From Nitrosomonadales bacterium (GTDB lineage: Bacteria > Pseudomonadota > Gammaproteobacteria > Burkholderiales > Gallionellaceae), in the NCBI GenBank assembly GCA_016208015.1, contig JACQYW010000012.1:536001-600000 (forward strand): 64,000 nucleotides of DNA, read 5' to 3'. The translations under genes and the position numbers were made by a program. Shown here piece by piece: positions 25,811 to 34,400 of the stretch (position 1 is its first letter; every line of letters starts with the position of its first letter). Under the pieces are notes generated by a model. The model saw only the letters and a list, made by a program, of their open reading frames with translations. It had not been told where the DNA came from and searched no databases.

Positions 25811-26203
25811 TTATTTTCGGTCCAGGGCAAGCGAGGTGGAGTTGATGCAGAAGCGCAGCCCGGTGGGATCGGGGCCGTCTTCGAACACGTGGCCGAGGTG
25901 CGCGTCGCAGGCGGCGCAACAGACCTCGACACGGTCCAGTCCGAGCGGGTCGTCTTCGTTGTAGACGACGGCCTCTTCATCGATGGGCTGCCAGAAGCTC
26001 GGCCAGCCGGTGCCGGATTCGTATTTGGTCTCCGAGTCGAACAGCGGCGCGCCGCAGCATACGCAGCGGTAGATGCCGATGTCGTGGCAATCCCAGTACT
26101 CGCCGGTGAATGCGGGTTCGGTGCCGCATTTGCGGCAGACCTCGTATTGCTCCGGCGTCAGTTCGTCGCGCCATTCTTCTTCGGTCTTGTCGGTCTCGCT
26201 CAT
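25811..26203 (-). CDS. msrB: Peptide-methionine (R)-S-oxide reductase MsrB
   Basis: The 130-residue enzyme reduces methionine-R-sulfoxide in proteins. It has the catalytic-cysteine motif RFCINSTSL near the end, the substrate-binding GTGWPSFW, and C-x-x-C pairs (CRKC, CVCC and CAAC region) that may bind structural zinc. The start at ATG 26203 gives the usual length; upstream in-frame sequence to 26290 encodes the repeat element, not protein. It lies between yciB and gst on the same strand. Confidence 0.93.
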   Translation of the reverse strand: MSETDKTEEEWRDELTPEQYEVCRKCGTEPAFTGEYWDCHDIGIYRCVCCGAPLFDSETKYESGTGWPSFWQPIDEEAVVYNEDDPLGLDRVEVCCAACDAHLGHVFEDGPDPTGLRFCINSTSLALDRK

Positions 26204-26220
26204 ATGAACCCCTAGTAAGC

Positions 26221-26248
26221 CGTCATTCCCGCGCAGGCGGGAAGCCAG
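26221..26248. repeat. Left arm of a MITE-like inverted-repeat element
   Basis: The 28-bp arm starts CGTCATTCCCGCGCAGGCGG and is matched at 27 of 28 positions, inverted, by 26307-26334. The two arms bound a 114-bp element just upstream of msrB with a T-rich centre. A third related palindrome lies at 26979-27008. Confidence 0.75.
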
Positions 26249-26306
26249 CGTTTTTTCTACATGCTGTCGGTATTTGTCCTTGCTGCGCAAGGAATATGTA
26301 ACCTGA

Positions 26307-26334
26307 CTGGATTCCCGCCTGCGCGGGAATGACG
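26307..26334. repeat. Right arm of the MITE-like inverted-repeat element
   Basis: This arm ends GCGCGGGAATGACG and mirrors the arm at 26221-26248. Such CGTCATTCCCGCG...GGAATCCAG units are widely dispersed in betaproteobacterial genomes as non-coding repeats. Confidence 0.75.
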
Positions 26335-26345
26335 AAATGATGGCC

Positions 26346-26960
26346 TCATGTCTGCTCCGCCAGTGATATCTTCACACCGGGGCGTGTGCCCATCCGGTTG
26401 AACCAGGCGGACAGGTTCGGATGTGCACTGCGCCAGTCGCGCTCGGGTTGGCGCAGGTCGAGATAGACCAGCGCGCTCAGCAGCGCCAGATCAGCCAGCG
26501 AGATGCTGTCACCCTCGCACCATTGGCGTTCGCCCAGTTGTTCGGCGACATGATCCAGCGTGCGGGTGACGGCGGTGAGGTGCAGGTCGATGTTGTTCTG
26601 CTCCTGCTTCTCGGCCGGGCGGATGCGTTCGTTGCGCACCACGATGGCGGAATCCATGATGCCGTCGGCCAGCGCTTCCCAGCGTTTGACGCGCATCTTG
26701 GCCAGCGCGTTGTTGCGCGGGATGAGGATGGGCGTGTCGTTGAGCGTGTCGGCGTATTCGGCGATCACCGGGGAATCGAACACGCAGGTTCCGTCGTCCA
26801 GGATGAGCGCGGGAATGCGCCCGAGCGGATTGAAGCGGTATACCACGCTGTCCGGATCGCTGGGCGGATCGACCAGGTAAGTGTGCGCGATGTTCTTTTC
26901 CAGCAGCACCAGACGTGCTTTGCGCACGTAAGGGCTGGTGTTGGAACCGATCAGTTTCAT
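26346..26960 (-). CDS. Glutathione S-transferase family protein
   Basis: The 204-residue protein has a thioredoxin-fold N-domain (MKLIGSNTSPYVRKARLVLLEKNI with the SPYVRK pattern), the cis-proline segment GRIPALILDDG and glutathione-contact VFDSPVIAEYAD. The helical C-domain includes SLADLALLSALVYLDLR. It resembles the YibF/GstB branch of bacterial GSTs. The catalytic residue is likely Ser in the SPY motif. Substrate is unknown. It lies in a minus-strand block between phoH and msrB, separated from each by repeat DNA. Confidence 0.9.
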   Translation of the reverse strand: MKLIGSNTSPYVRKARLVLLEKNIAHTYLVDPPSDPDSVVYRFNPLGRIPALILDDGTCVFDSPVIAEYADTLNDTPILIPRNNALAKMRVKRWEALADGIMDSAIVVRNERIRPAEKQEQNNIDLHLTAVTRTLDHVAEQLGERQWCEGDSISLADLALLSALVYLDLRQPERDWRSAHPNLSAWFNRMGTRPGVKISLAEQT

Positions 26961-26978
26961 TGCGGATAAGCCCTTAGT

Positions 26979-27008
26979 CCGTCATTCCTGCGCAGGCGGG
27001 AATGACGG
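26979..27008. repeat. Palindromic intergenic repeat between gst and phoH
   Basis: Arms CCGTCATTCC and GGAATGACGG enclose TGCGCAGGCG. The sequence is closely related to each arm of the element at 26221-26334. Confidence 0.7.
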
Positions 27009-27032
27009 GGTAATTGCATGAGTCGTTGCGTT

Positions 27033-28439
27033 TCAAAGCACTTCCGCTGCGTGGTCTGCCAGACGTGAACGTTCGCCGCGTTGCAGCGTGACGTGGCCGC
27101 TGTGTGACCAGCCCTTGAAGCGGTCCACCACGTAGGTCAGGCCGGAACTGCCCTCGGTGAGGTAGGGCGTGTCGATCTGCGCGATGTTGCCCATGCACAC
27201 CACCTTGGTGCCGGGACCGGCGCGGGTGATGAGCGTCTTCATCTGCTTGGGCGTCAGGTTCTGCGCCTCGTCGATGATCAGGTACTTGTTGAGGAAGGTG
27301 CGGCCGCGCATGAAGTTGAGCGACTTGATCTTGATGCGTGAGCGGATCAGGTCGCGCGTCGCGGCGCGGCCCCATTCGCCGCCTTCTTCGGTGGTCTGGT
27401 TGAGCACGTCGAGGTTGTCGTCCAGCGCACCCATCCACGGCGACATCTTCTCTTCCTCGGTACCGGGCAGGAAGCCGATGTCCTCGCCCACCGGCACGGT
27501 GACGCGGGTCATGATGATCTCGGTATAGAGCTTGGATTCCAGCGTCTGCATCAGCCCGGCCGCCAGCGTGAGCAGGGTCTTGCCGGTACCGGCCTGACCC
27601 AGCAGGGTGACGAAATCGATCTCGGGATTCATCAGCAGGTTGAGCACGAAGTTCTGTTCGCGGTTGCGCGCGGTGATGCCCCAGATCGCGTTCTTGCTGT
27701 GCGTGTAGTCGGTGAGTGTGCGCAGCGTGGCGGTGCTGCTGTCCTGCGCGGCGACCACGGCGAGGAACGGGTTGCTGGCGTCTTCCTGAAAGACGAATTC
27801 GTTCACCAGCAGGTCGCGGCAATCCGGTCCCTTGATGTTGTAGAAGGTATGCGCGCCCTGTGTGCCGGACACCATGTCCTTGCCGTTCTTGTCCCAGAAA
27901 TCCGCATGCAGTTCGCGCACGCCGGTGTAGAGCAGGTCGGTGTCTTCCAGCACCTTGTCGTTGAAATAGTCCTGCGCCGACAAGCCCAGCGCACGCGCCT
28001 TGATGCGCATGTTGATGTCTTTACTGACCAGCGCGATCTGGCGTTTGGAATGCTGATTGTGCAGGTGGGCGACCACGCCGAGGATGGCGTTGTCGGCCTT
28101 GCCGTTCGCCAGCGTGACCGGCAAAGGGTCGTTGATGAATTCGGTCTGCAGGAACAGGCGGCCGGTCGCGTTCTTGTTACCCAAGGCATCCAGCGGCACG
28201 CCCTCGTCGATGCTTTCCTCACTGGAGCTGACCAGATTGTCGAGGAAGCGGCTGGCCTGGCGCGCGTTGCGCGCGACTTCGGTCATGCCCTTCTTGTTGT
28301 TGTCCAGCTCTTCCAGCACGAACATCGGCAGATAGACATCGTGTTCCTCGAAGCGGAACAGGCTGGTCGGGTCGTGCATCAGCACGTTGGTATCCAGCAC
28401 GAAGAGTTTGGTGTCCGGTGTTGCTTTGCGTGCGTTCAT
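27033..28439 (-). CDS. PhoH2-type protein (PIN domain + PhoH ATPase)
   Basis: The 468-residue cytoplasmic protein joins an N-terminal PIN-like ribonuclease domain (LFVLDTNVLMHDPTSLFRF, residues about 12-30) to a C-terminal PhoH P-loop domain. In that domain, LLGQAGTGKTLLTLAAGL is Walker A and YLIIDEAQNLTPKQMKTLITRAGPGTKVVCMGN contains Walker B. PhoH2 proteins are sequence-dependent RNA helicase/nucleases. The length agrees with that two-domain family. The gene starts 10 bp after the bcp stop and is likely co-transcribed with it. Confidence 0.92.
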   Translation of the reverse strand: MNARKATPDTKLFVLDTNVLMHDPTSLFRFEEHDVYLPMFVLEELDNNKKGMTEVARNARQASRFLDNLVSSSEESIDEGVPLDALGNKNATGRLFLQTEFINDPLPVTLANGKADNAILGVVAHLHNQHSKRQIALVSKDINMRIKARALGLSAQDYFNDKVLEDTDLLYTGVRELHADFWDKNGKDMVSGTQGAHTFYNIKGPDCRDLLVNEFVFQEDASNPFLAVVAAQDSSTATLRTLTDYTHSKNAIWGITARNREQNFVLNLLMNPEIDFVTLLGQAGTGKTLLTLAAGLMQTLESKLYTEIIMTRVTVPVGEDIGFLPGTEEEKMSPWMGALDDNLDVLNQTTEEGGEWGRAATRDLIRSRIKIKSLNFMRGRTFLNKYLIIDEAQNLTPKQMKTLITRAGPGTKVVCMGNIAQIDTPYLTEGSSGLTYVVDRFKGWSHSGHVTLQRGERSRLADHAAEVL

Positions 28440-28448
28440 GTTTTCCCT

Positions 28449-28904
28449 TTAGAGCGTTTGAACAAAGGCGAGTACTTCTTCTGCGTGGCCGTCCGCCTTG
28501 AGACCGCGCCATTCCTTGCGGATGTTTCCTTTTGCGTCGAGTACGAAAGTGCTGCGCTCGATGCCGCGAACCTGTTTGCCGTACATCATCTTCTGCTTCA
28601 TCACCCCGAACCGGGTGCAGACCTTTTCTTCCGCATCCGAGAGCAGCGCGAAAGGCAGCGTGAACCGTTCCTTGAAGTTCTCGTGCGACTTGATGCTGTC
28701 GCGCGAGATGCCGATGATCTCGCAACCCGCCTTCTGGTAGGCCGCATACAGGTCGCGGAACTGCTGCGCCTCGGTGGTGCAACCCGGCGTGCTGTCCTTG
28801 GGATAGAAATAGATCACCAACGATTTGCTGCGGATGGGGTAGAGCGTGAAATCGACACTGCCTGTGGCGGGAAGGGTGAAGTCGGCTACAGCTTGTATTG
28901 GCAT
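28449..28904 (-). CDS. bcp: Thioredoxin-dependent peroxiredoxin, Bcp/PrxQ type
   Basis: The 151-residue enzyme reduces peroxides using thioredoxin. The peroxidatic site is YFYPKDSTPGCTTEAQQFRD. A resolving cysteine is likely in KAGCEIIGISRD, five residues being the usual PrxQ spacing only in part of the family. The start at ATG 28904 gives the standard length. It is the first gene of the minus-strand block ending at 24016. Confidence 0.92.
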   Translation of the reverse strand: MPIQAVADFTLPATGSVDFTLYPIRSKSLVIYFYPKDSTPGCTTEAQQFRDLYAAYQKAGCEIIGISRDSIKSHENFKERFTLPFALLSDAEEKVCTRFGVMKQKMMYGKQVRGIERSTFVLDAKGNIRKEWRGLKADGHAEEVLAFVQTL

Positions 28905-29345
28905 TAATGGCTCCGGTTACTGGCTCCATTGTTGTCAAAATCGGGCGGTTAGGCAAGCGGCATCGACTGTATGCCATGCCGGCAAGGACGGGCCGTGCTC
29001 AATACACCCTGGGATTGGCTTGCCTGTTTGAATGGGGCCGTGAATGCCGGGTGAAGAAACAGGGTTGATGGCCTATATATCCCGGCCAGTGTTTTTTGCT
29101 GGTGGGGTGTGTCAGGGCGCTGTGATTGTTATGGAGCTTCTTGTTTTATATGGAGGGTGGTGACAGGCAAGGCGTCGATGAGTCCCAATATGGCGCCCTC
29201 ATGAAGGCATACAGGACTATTCAACTATCTAGATATTCGGGCATATTGACTTGCAAGGGGATTCACTTCAAAGTCACCCCGGAAAGCATGAGGTTTTTTA
29301 AGTCACGTTTTGGTTGGTCTTGAGCAATGAATCGCGGGGGGAGAA
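28905..29345. other. 441-bp intergenic region between bcp and the surface operon
   Basis: The two flanking genes diverge, so promoters for both should lie here. The right half is AT-richer and includes a perfect TATCTAGATA palindrome (29226-29235). An open frame at 29126-29323 encodes 65 residues but lacks protein-like composition or a clear ribosome-binding site. A GGGGGAG site precedes ATG 29346. Confidence 0.5.
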
Positions 29346-30563
29346 ATGAACACTGGAGCCATTGAATCCAAAGCAAGCCATCTTGCTTTGACGAGCAAAT
29401 TTCTTGTTTCTGTTTTGACGTTGGGGGTGGGACTGATGCCGCAGCAGGCTTCGGCGGCGGCTGGGAATGCGCAGTTTTATCAATACGTTTTTGATATTTG
29501 TAACACGGCTCCGACCGTTGTAACGGACCTGACAAAATATAACAATGTGTGCGCGGCTTTTGCCGGGTACGCAACCAGTGGTTCAGTCAACTCGGTCAAC
29601 GTGGGCACTGCCAATGCTGGTAGCGGAACGTCTTTACATAAAAAGAAAAGGATCGGTGAAAACCTGGATGAGCAGAAGGAAAAGCCTGCCAAAGGTGCCA
29701 GCGCAGATGGTGGCGGCTGGGGTTTTCTGATAACGCCTCAGTACAGCAAGAACAAACGTATCGAAACCGATCTGGAAAACGGTTATCAATCGGAACTTGC
29801 CGGTCTGGTCGTCGGGCTGGATTACCGCGTTTCGGATAGCTTGGTGCTGGGCGGCACGCTTGGGCAAACCCGAGACAAGGCGAACTTTCTCAACGATGCC
29901 GGTTGGCTGAAAACCAGCAACAATACTTTTACCCTGTATGGCACTTGGTTGCCCTCGGACAGCATCGCTGTCGATGGCTACTTGGGCTATGGCAAACTCA
30001 ACTTCGATAACCAGCGTCAGGTTGCTTTCTCATTCATTTCCGGCATTACCAGCGGTAGCACCACGGGGAATCAGGTTATGGCGGGCGTGTCGGCCAGTTA
30101 CCAAACGGATATTGGCCGGGTCAATCTATCTCCCTTTATCAATCTGGACTACATCAAGACCAGCATCAAAGGCTATAGCGAGATCGGTAGCAATCCCGAT
30201 GCGGACTCTATAGCACTGCACTATGGTGACCGTAGTACGATCTCGTTGACCAGCAGTCTGGGCGTTCGGTTGGCTACTTCACATGACTACGACTGGGGAA
30301 CACTGGCTCCATCGGTACGTTTGGCCGCCGTGCATGAATTTCAGAACAAGGCCAAGCAGATCAACAATGAGTTCGTCATTACTCCGGGCACAGGCTTTTT
30401 GGTCGCAACCGATGCGCCGGATCGCAATTACTTGAATCTCGGAATTGGCGTGACTGCGGCACTGAATGGCGGAGCCCTGTTGTTCCTTGATTTCGACAAA
30501 CGCACTCAGGACAAGTTGCTGAGCAGTTGGGCTGTGAGCCTCGGCGGCTTGTTCGAGTTCTGA
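29346..30563 (+). CDS. Autotransporter beta-domain outer-membrane protein
   Basis: The 405-residue protein has an extended signal peptide (about residues 1-38, ending QASAAAG), a short passenger-like segment, and a C-terminal barrel of about 270 residues starting GWGFLITPQYSKNKR. The barrel shows alternating strands (YQSELAGLVVGLDYRVSDSLVLGGTLG) and ends in SLGGLFEF with a terminal Phe, the usual BAM signal. The very short passenger suggests the barrel itself, rather than a secreted domain, is the functional part. It leads a four-gene plus-strand operon. Confidence 0.82.
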   Translation: MNTGAIESKASHLALTSKFLVSVLTLGVGLMPQQASAAAGNAQFYQYVFDICNTAPTVVTDLTKYNNVCAAFAGYATSGSVNSVNVGTANAGSGTSLHKKKRIGENLDEQKEKPAKGASADGGGWGFLITPQYSKNKRIETDLENGYQSELAGLVVGLDYRVSDSLVLGGTLGQTRDKANFLNDAGWLKTSNNTFTLYGTWLPSDSIAVDGYLGYGKLNFDNQRQVAFSFISGITSGSTTGNQVMAGVSASYQTDIGRVNLSPFINLDYIKTSIKGYSEIGSNPDADSIALHYGDRSTISLTSSLGVRLATSHDYDWGTLAPSVRLAAVHEFQNKAKQINNEFVITPGTGFLVATDAPDRNYLNLGIGVTAALNGGALLFLDFDKRTQDKLLSSWAVSLGGLFEF

Positions 30564-30578
30564 TCGCTCCGCTCGCAG

Positions 30579-31391
30579 ATGAACGCAGTGCGTGTCTTAT
30601 GCCTGCTCATCGTTCTTGTCTTCACTACGCAATTCTCCGGTTGCGCCACGCCGGCGCAGCGTCTGGATGTGCGTGCAGTAGAGTTGGGGTATCGCAGGCT
30701 GGTGGTGCAGGGCGAAGGCTACAGCCATGCGGTGTATCTCAAGGAAGTACCTGGAGCGGACACCAAGGAATTGCATGTGTATCTGGAAGGCGACGGCACA
30801 CCGTGGATGCGCAGGCGGGTACCCGCGTTCGATCCGACACCGCGCAATCCCTTGATGTTCGATCTGATGATGCTCGACCCGGCTCCCAGTGTGTATCTGG
30901 GACGGCCTTGTTATCACGGGATCAGATCCGCTGCCTGCACGCCGCAGATGTGGACGGACAAGCGTTATTCAGAGGCTGTTGTGGCAAGCATGTCGACCGC
31001 GCTGGATAATGTGTCGGCGCAATATCAGTCGTTGGTGTTGTTGGGGTACAGCGGCGGCGGCCCCCTGGCGATGCTGCTGGCGGGGCGCCAGCCCAAGGTG
31101 ACTGCGGTGGTGACGGTGGCAGCTAATCTGGACACGGATCGATGGGCTGCGCTGCACAAGCAGCAAAGCTTGAGTGAATCGTTGAATCCGGCTTTGCGAC
31201 CACCATTGAGGCCGGAAATCCGCCAGATGCATTATGCGGGCGAGAGAGACGATAATGTGCCACCGGGCCTGGTGCGTGATGCTATCGGTCGGCAGCGAGC
31301 GGCGGCGTTCAAGGTCTACCCGAAACAGGATCACAGTTGCTGTTGGCGCGAAGTATGGCCGGAGGTGCTTGGAGCGTTGGCAGCAAAATAA
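30579..31391 (+). CDS. Lipoprotein alpha/beta hydrolase
   Basis: The 270-residue protein has a lipobox-like FSGC with C22 as the likely lipidation site, so it is probably anchored to the envelope. The alpha/beta-hydrolase nucleophile elbow is GYSGGG in VLLGYSGGGPLAMLL, and a histidine near KQDHSCCW is a candidate catalytic base. The substrate is unknown; esterase or peptidase activity is possible. It lies 15 bp after the autotransporter-type gene and 43 bp before the subtilase gene. Confidence 0.78.
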   Translation: MNAVRVLCLLIVLVFTTQFSGCATPAQRLDVRAVELGYRRLVVQGEGYSHAVYLKEVPGADTKELHVYLEGDGTPWMRRRVPAFDPTPRNPLMFDLMMLDPAPSVYLGRPCYHGIRSAACTPQMWTDKRYSEAVVASMSTALDNVSAQYQSLVLLGYSGGGPLAMLLAGRQPKVTAVVTVAANLDTDRWAALHKQQSLSESLNPALRPPLRPEIRQMHYAGERDDNVPPGLVRDAIGRQRAAAFKVYPKQDHSCCWREVWPEVLGALAAK

Positions 31392-31434
31392 TTTTTCAGA
31401 TTGTCAGGCGATATTTTCCTTCTGGGGGGCGGCA

Positions 31435-34400
31435 ATGGATGCACGCATGTTTGCAAGCGGTTCGCTGAAACGGTTCCAGTATCTGTTTTCGGGGCTGATC
31501 TTTTCCGTCTTGGCAGCGCAGTTCGCACAAGCGGCGCCCGTAGTCGTCAGCGTCGAACACCGGGTGACAGTGTCGTATTCCAAACCCCGGTACGATGCGG
31601 GTAAAGGCATCTTTACGACACAGGTGAGTATCAGGAATCGCTCCGGTTCACCACTGCTGTCTCCGTTGCAACTCTCGTTCGATGAGGCGGCACACAAGAA
31701 TCTCCGCATAAAGAATGCACAAGGCATCGGCAAAGACGGTCGACCTTACTTCGAACTGAAGTTGCCTAAAGGGTTGTTGGTGGCGAACGCCGGCACAGAT
31801 CCGTTCAAGGTCGAAGTTGCAGCAGAGGAGGGCCGGCTTGTAAAGCGCAACCACGAAAAGACGGTTCTGACTGCATTGCGGGAGGCGCAGCATGTCAGTG
31901 CAGGTGTGGGGCTTGCGCCGTTGGCGCCCCGAGCAGAGCCATATGCGCTCAAGATTGATAGCGGCAAGGTCGATGTCCGGTTCAGTGTCGCGCTGGTGGG
32001 CGTGGAAAAACGATTGTCGTCTATATTTCTAAGACGTATCGGCGACCGAAAAGCGAGGGCCATGAACGATCAGGGCCGGGTGGGCGATCTGGTTGCAGGG
32101 GATGGTATTTATGGCGCCAGCATCACGGTGGATACCTCGGTGTTGAAAGCCGATGCATGCTTGCAATATGAGGCGTACATCAAGAATGGCCGTGCAGAGG
32201 TTGTCTCTCCTCCTTTCGGATTGTGTGCGAGCGTATTTCCTGTGCGTGCGGCAGCTTCAAACACGACTGCTCCAGTTTTATTTCCGGAAGGGTTGAAAGC
32301 GGTCGCGGATGAATTGCTGGTGACGACCAGAAAAATGAATTCGGTAACCGTCCAGCGTTTGGCGACAGGGATCAATGCAACAGTAGTTGGCAGCATCCCG
32401 CAGCAAAATCTGTATCAGCTGAAGCTCTCGTCCCCGGTTAGTGCAGACCGCTTGATGGCGCTAGCCTTGCGCTTGAGTGCCGATCCCGAGGTGCGGGCAG
32501 CATCGGTCAATGCAATCGGTACCTATGCCTTCACGCCCAATGACACGCAATTCGCCAGCCAGCATGGATTGCAGCGAGTCCGTGCGCATGATGCCTGGGA
32601 TGCGGGGGCGACGGGAAGCGGTGTGACGGTGATCGTGCTCGATTCCGGTCTGGACAGGACGCATACTGACTTCGGGACTTCGCCCGGGAATTGCCAGTCT
32701 GCAGAGGACGACTGCGGTGCGGCCAGTACCGATGGTATCGGGCACGGTACACAGGTTGCTGGTGTCGTTGGTGCCAAGACCAACAATGCTTTGGGAGTGG
32801 CCGGTGTCGCTTATGGCGGCAAGATACACGCCATTCAAGTCAGCGCGGATGCGGTGATAACCGATCTGGAAATGATCCAGGGTTTCAATGATGCAGCTGG
32901 CTATGTTGCGGGCCACGGGGCTGCTTCGGTGATCAATGCCAGTTTCAGTGTGCTGAATGGCAGTTACAACTGGACAGCGGTATGCACCTCGATCGACTCG
33001 GCGGTACTTAATGGTGTGACTCCCAGAGCTGTAGTGGTCAACGCGGTCGGAAACAATGGCTTGAACGGGAATTTTTATCCGGCACGATGTAACGATTTGA
33101 ATGCCGCGCTGACACGTAAAGACCTGTTTATCACCGTCGCGAATAGTGCATCGATCGTCGATCCGGCTTGCGGATCGGTTGCGCTGGATCAGCGCTGTAG
33201 CACCAGCAATTACGGCGCGTGGGTGGATATGGCAGCGCCGGGATCGGCGATTACGACGACAGCCGCAGGTGGGGGGTACGTCAGCCCTTCGGGTACCTCT
33301 TTCTCATCCCCCATGGTTGCGGGTGCTGCAGCCATCTTGCGGTCATGCGGTGTGGCACTGGATCAGATCGAGTCAACATTAAAGACGAGTGCGAATGTAA
33401 CGGTTACTTTCCCGGACGCATCCAGTGCCAAGCGCCTGGATATCTACCGTGCCTTATTGCAGCTCAATCATGCGCCCACAGGTGTCGGTCTTTCCAGTAA
33501 CAGCATCAACGAGAACACCAATACTGCCGGCGGCTATGAGGTCGGCACGCTGACCAGGACCGATGCGGATACTTGCGACAAGCATACGTACAGCATCTTC
33601 GGTGGCGCCGATGCAGCGCTATTCAGCATCGGCGGTGCAAATGGCGACAGGCTTCGCTTGACTGCCGGCGTGTTGAACTATGAGGCGAAGTCCAGCTATG
33701 CCGTGACTGTCCGTGTGACGGATTTTTTCGGGGTGACCTTCAACCAGCCCCTGACGGTGAATGTGATCAACCTGAACGAAGCGCCGACGGCGCTGGTGTT
33801 ATCCAACATGGTCCTTTCGACGCCGGAGAACGGCGGCAGCGTCAAAGTGGCGGATATCGCCATCACCGATGATGCGTTGGGGACGAACGTGTTGTCGCTG
33901 GCCGGAGCGGATGCCGCTTCATTCAACATCGTCGGCAATGCGTTGTACTTCAACGGCGGCGCGAACTTTGAGGTTAAAAGCAGTTACAGCGTGACGGTCA
34001 GGGTCGACGATGCGGCAGTCGGCGCGACGCCGGATGCATCGCAGGGCTTCACACTGACGATAACGAACGCCAACGAAGCTCCGCTTATCGCCAACCAGAT
34101 ATTCGCGGTCAACGAGAACAGCGCCAACGGCACTTCGCTCGGCACTGTGCTTGCCAGCGATCCGGATGCGGGCAGTACGCTGACCTATAGCATCACCGGC
34201 CCCAATCCCGGCGGGTTCGTCATCAATCCGGCTACGGGCGCACTCAGCGTCGGCAACAGTGCCGCGATGGACCACGAGAGCAACCCGGTCTATATCTTCA
34301 CGGTGCAGGTCACGGATGGCGTTTTGCCCGCTTCGGCCACCATCACGGTGAATGTGGGCAATGTGAACGAAGCGCCGACCGCGGTGGGTTTCTCGAATAC

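Noticed and set aside
29126..29323. A 65-residue open frame in the gap before the surface operon
   Set aside because: It lacks a ribosome-binding site and has no recognisable fold; the stretch is better explained as regulatory DNA.
28905..29345. Cyclic-di-GMP riboswitch before the surface operon
   Set aside because: I looked for the conserved GEMM core and could not find it in this gap.
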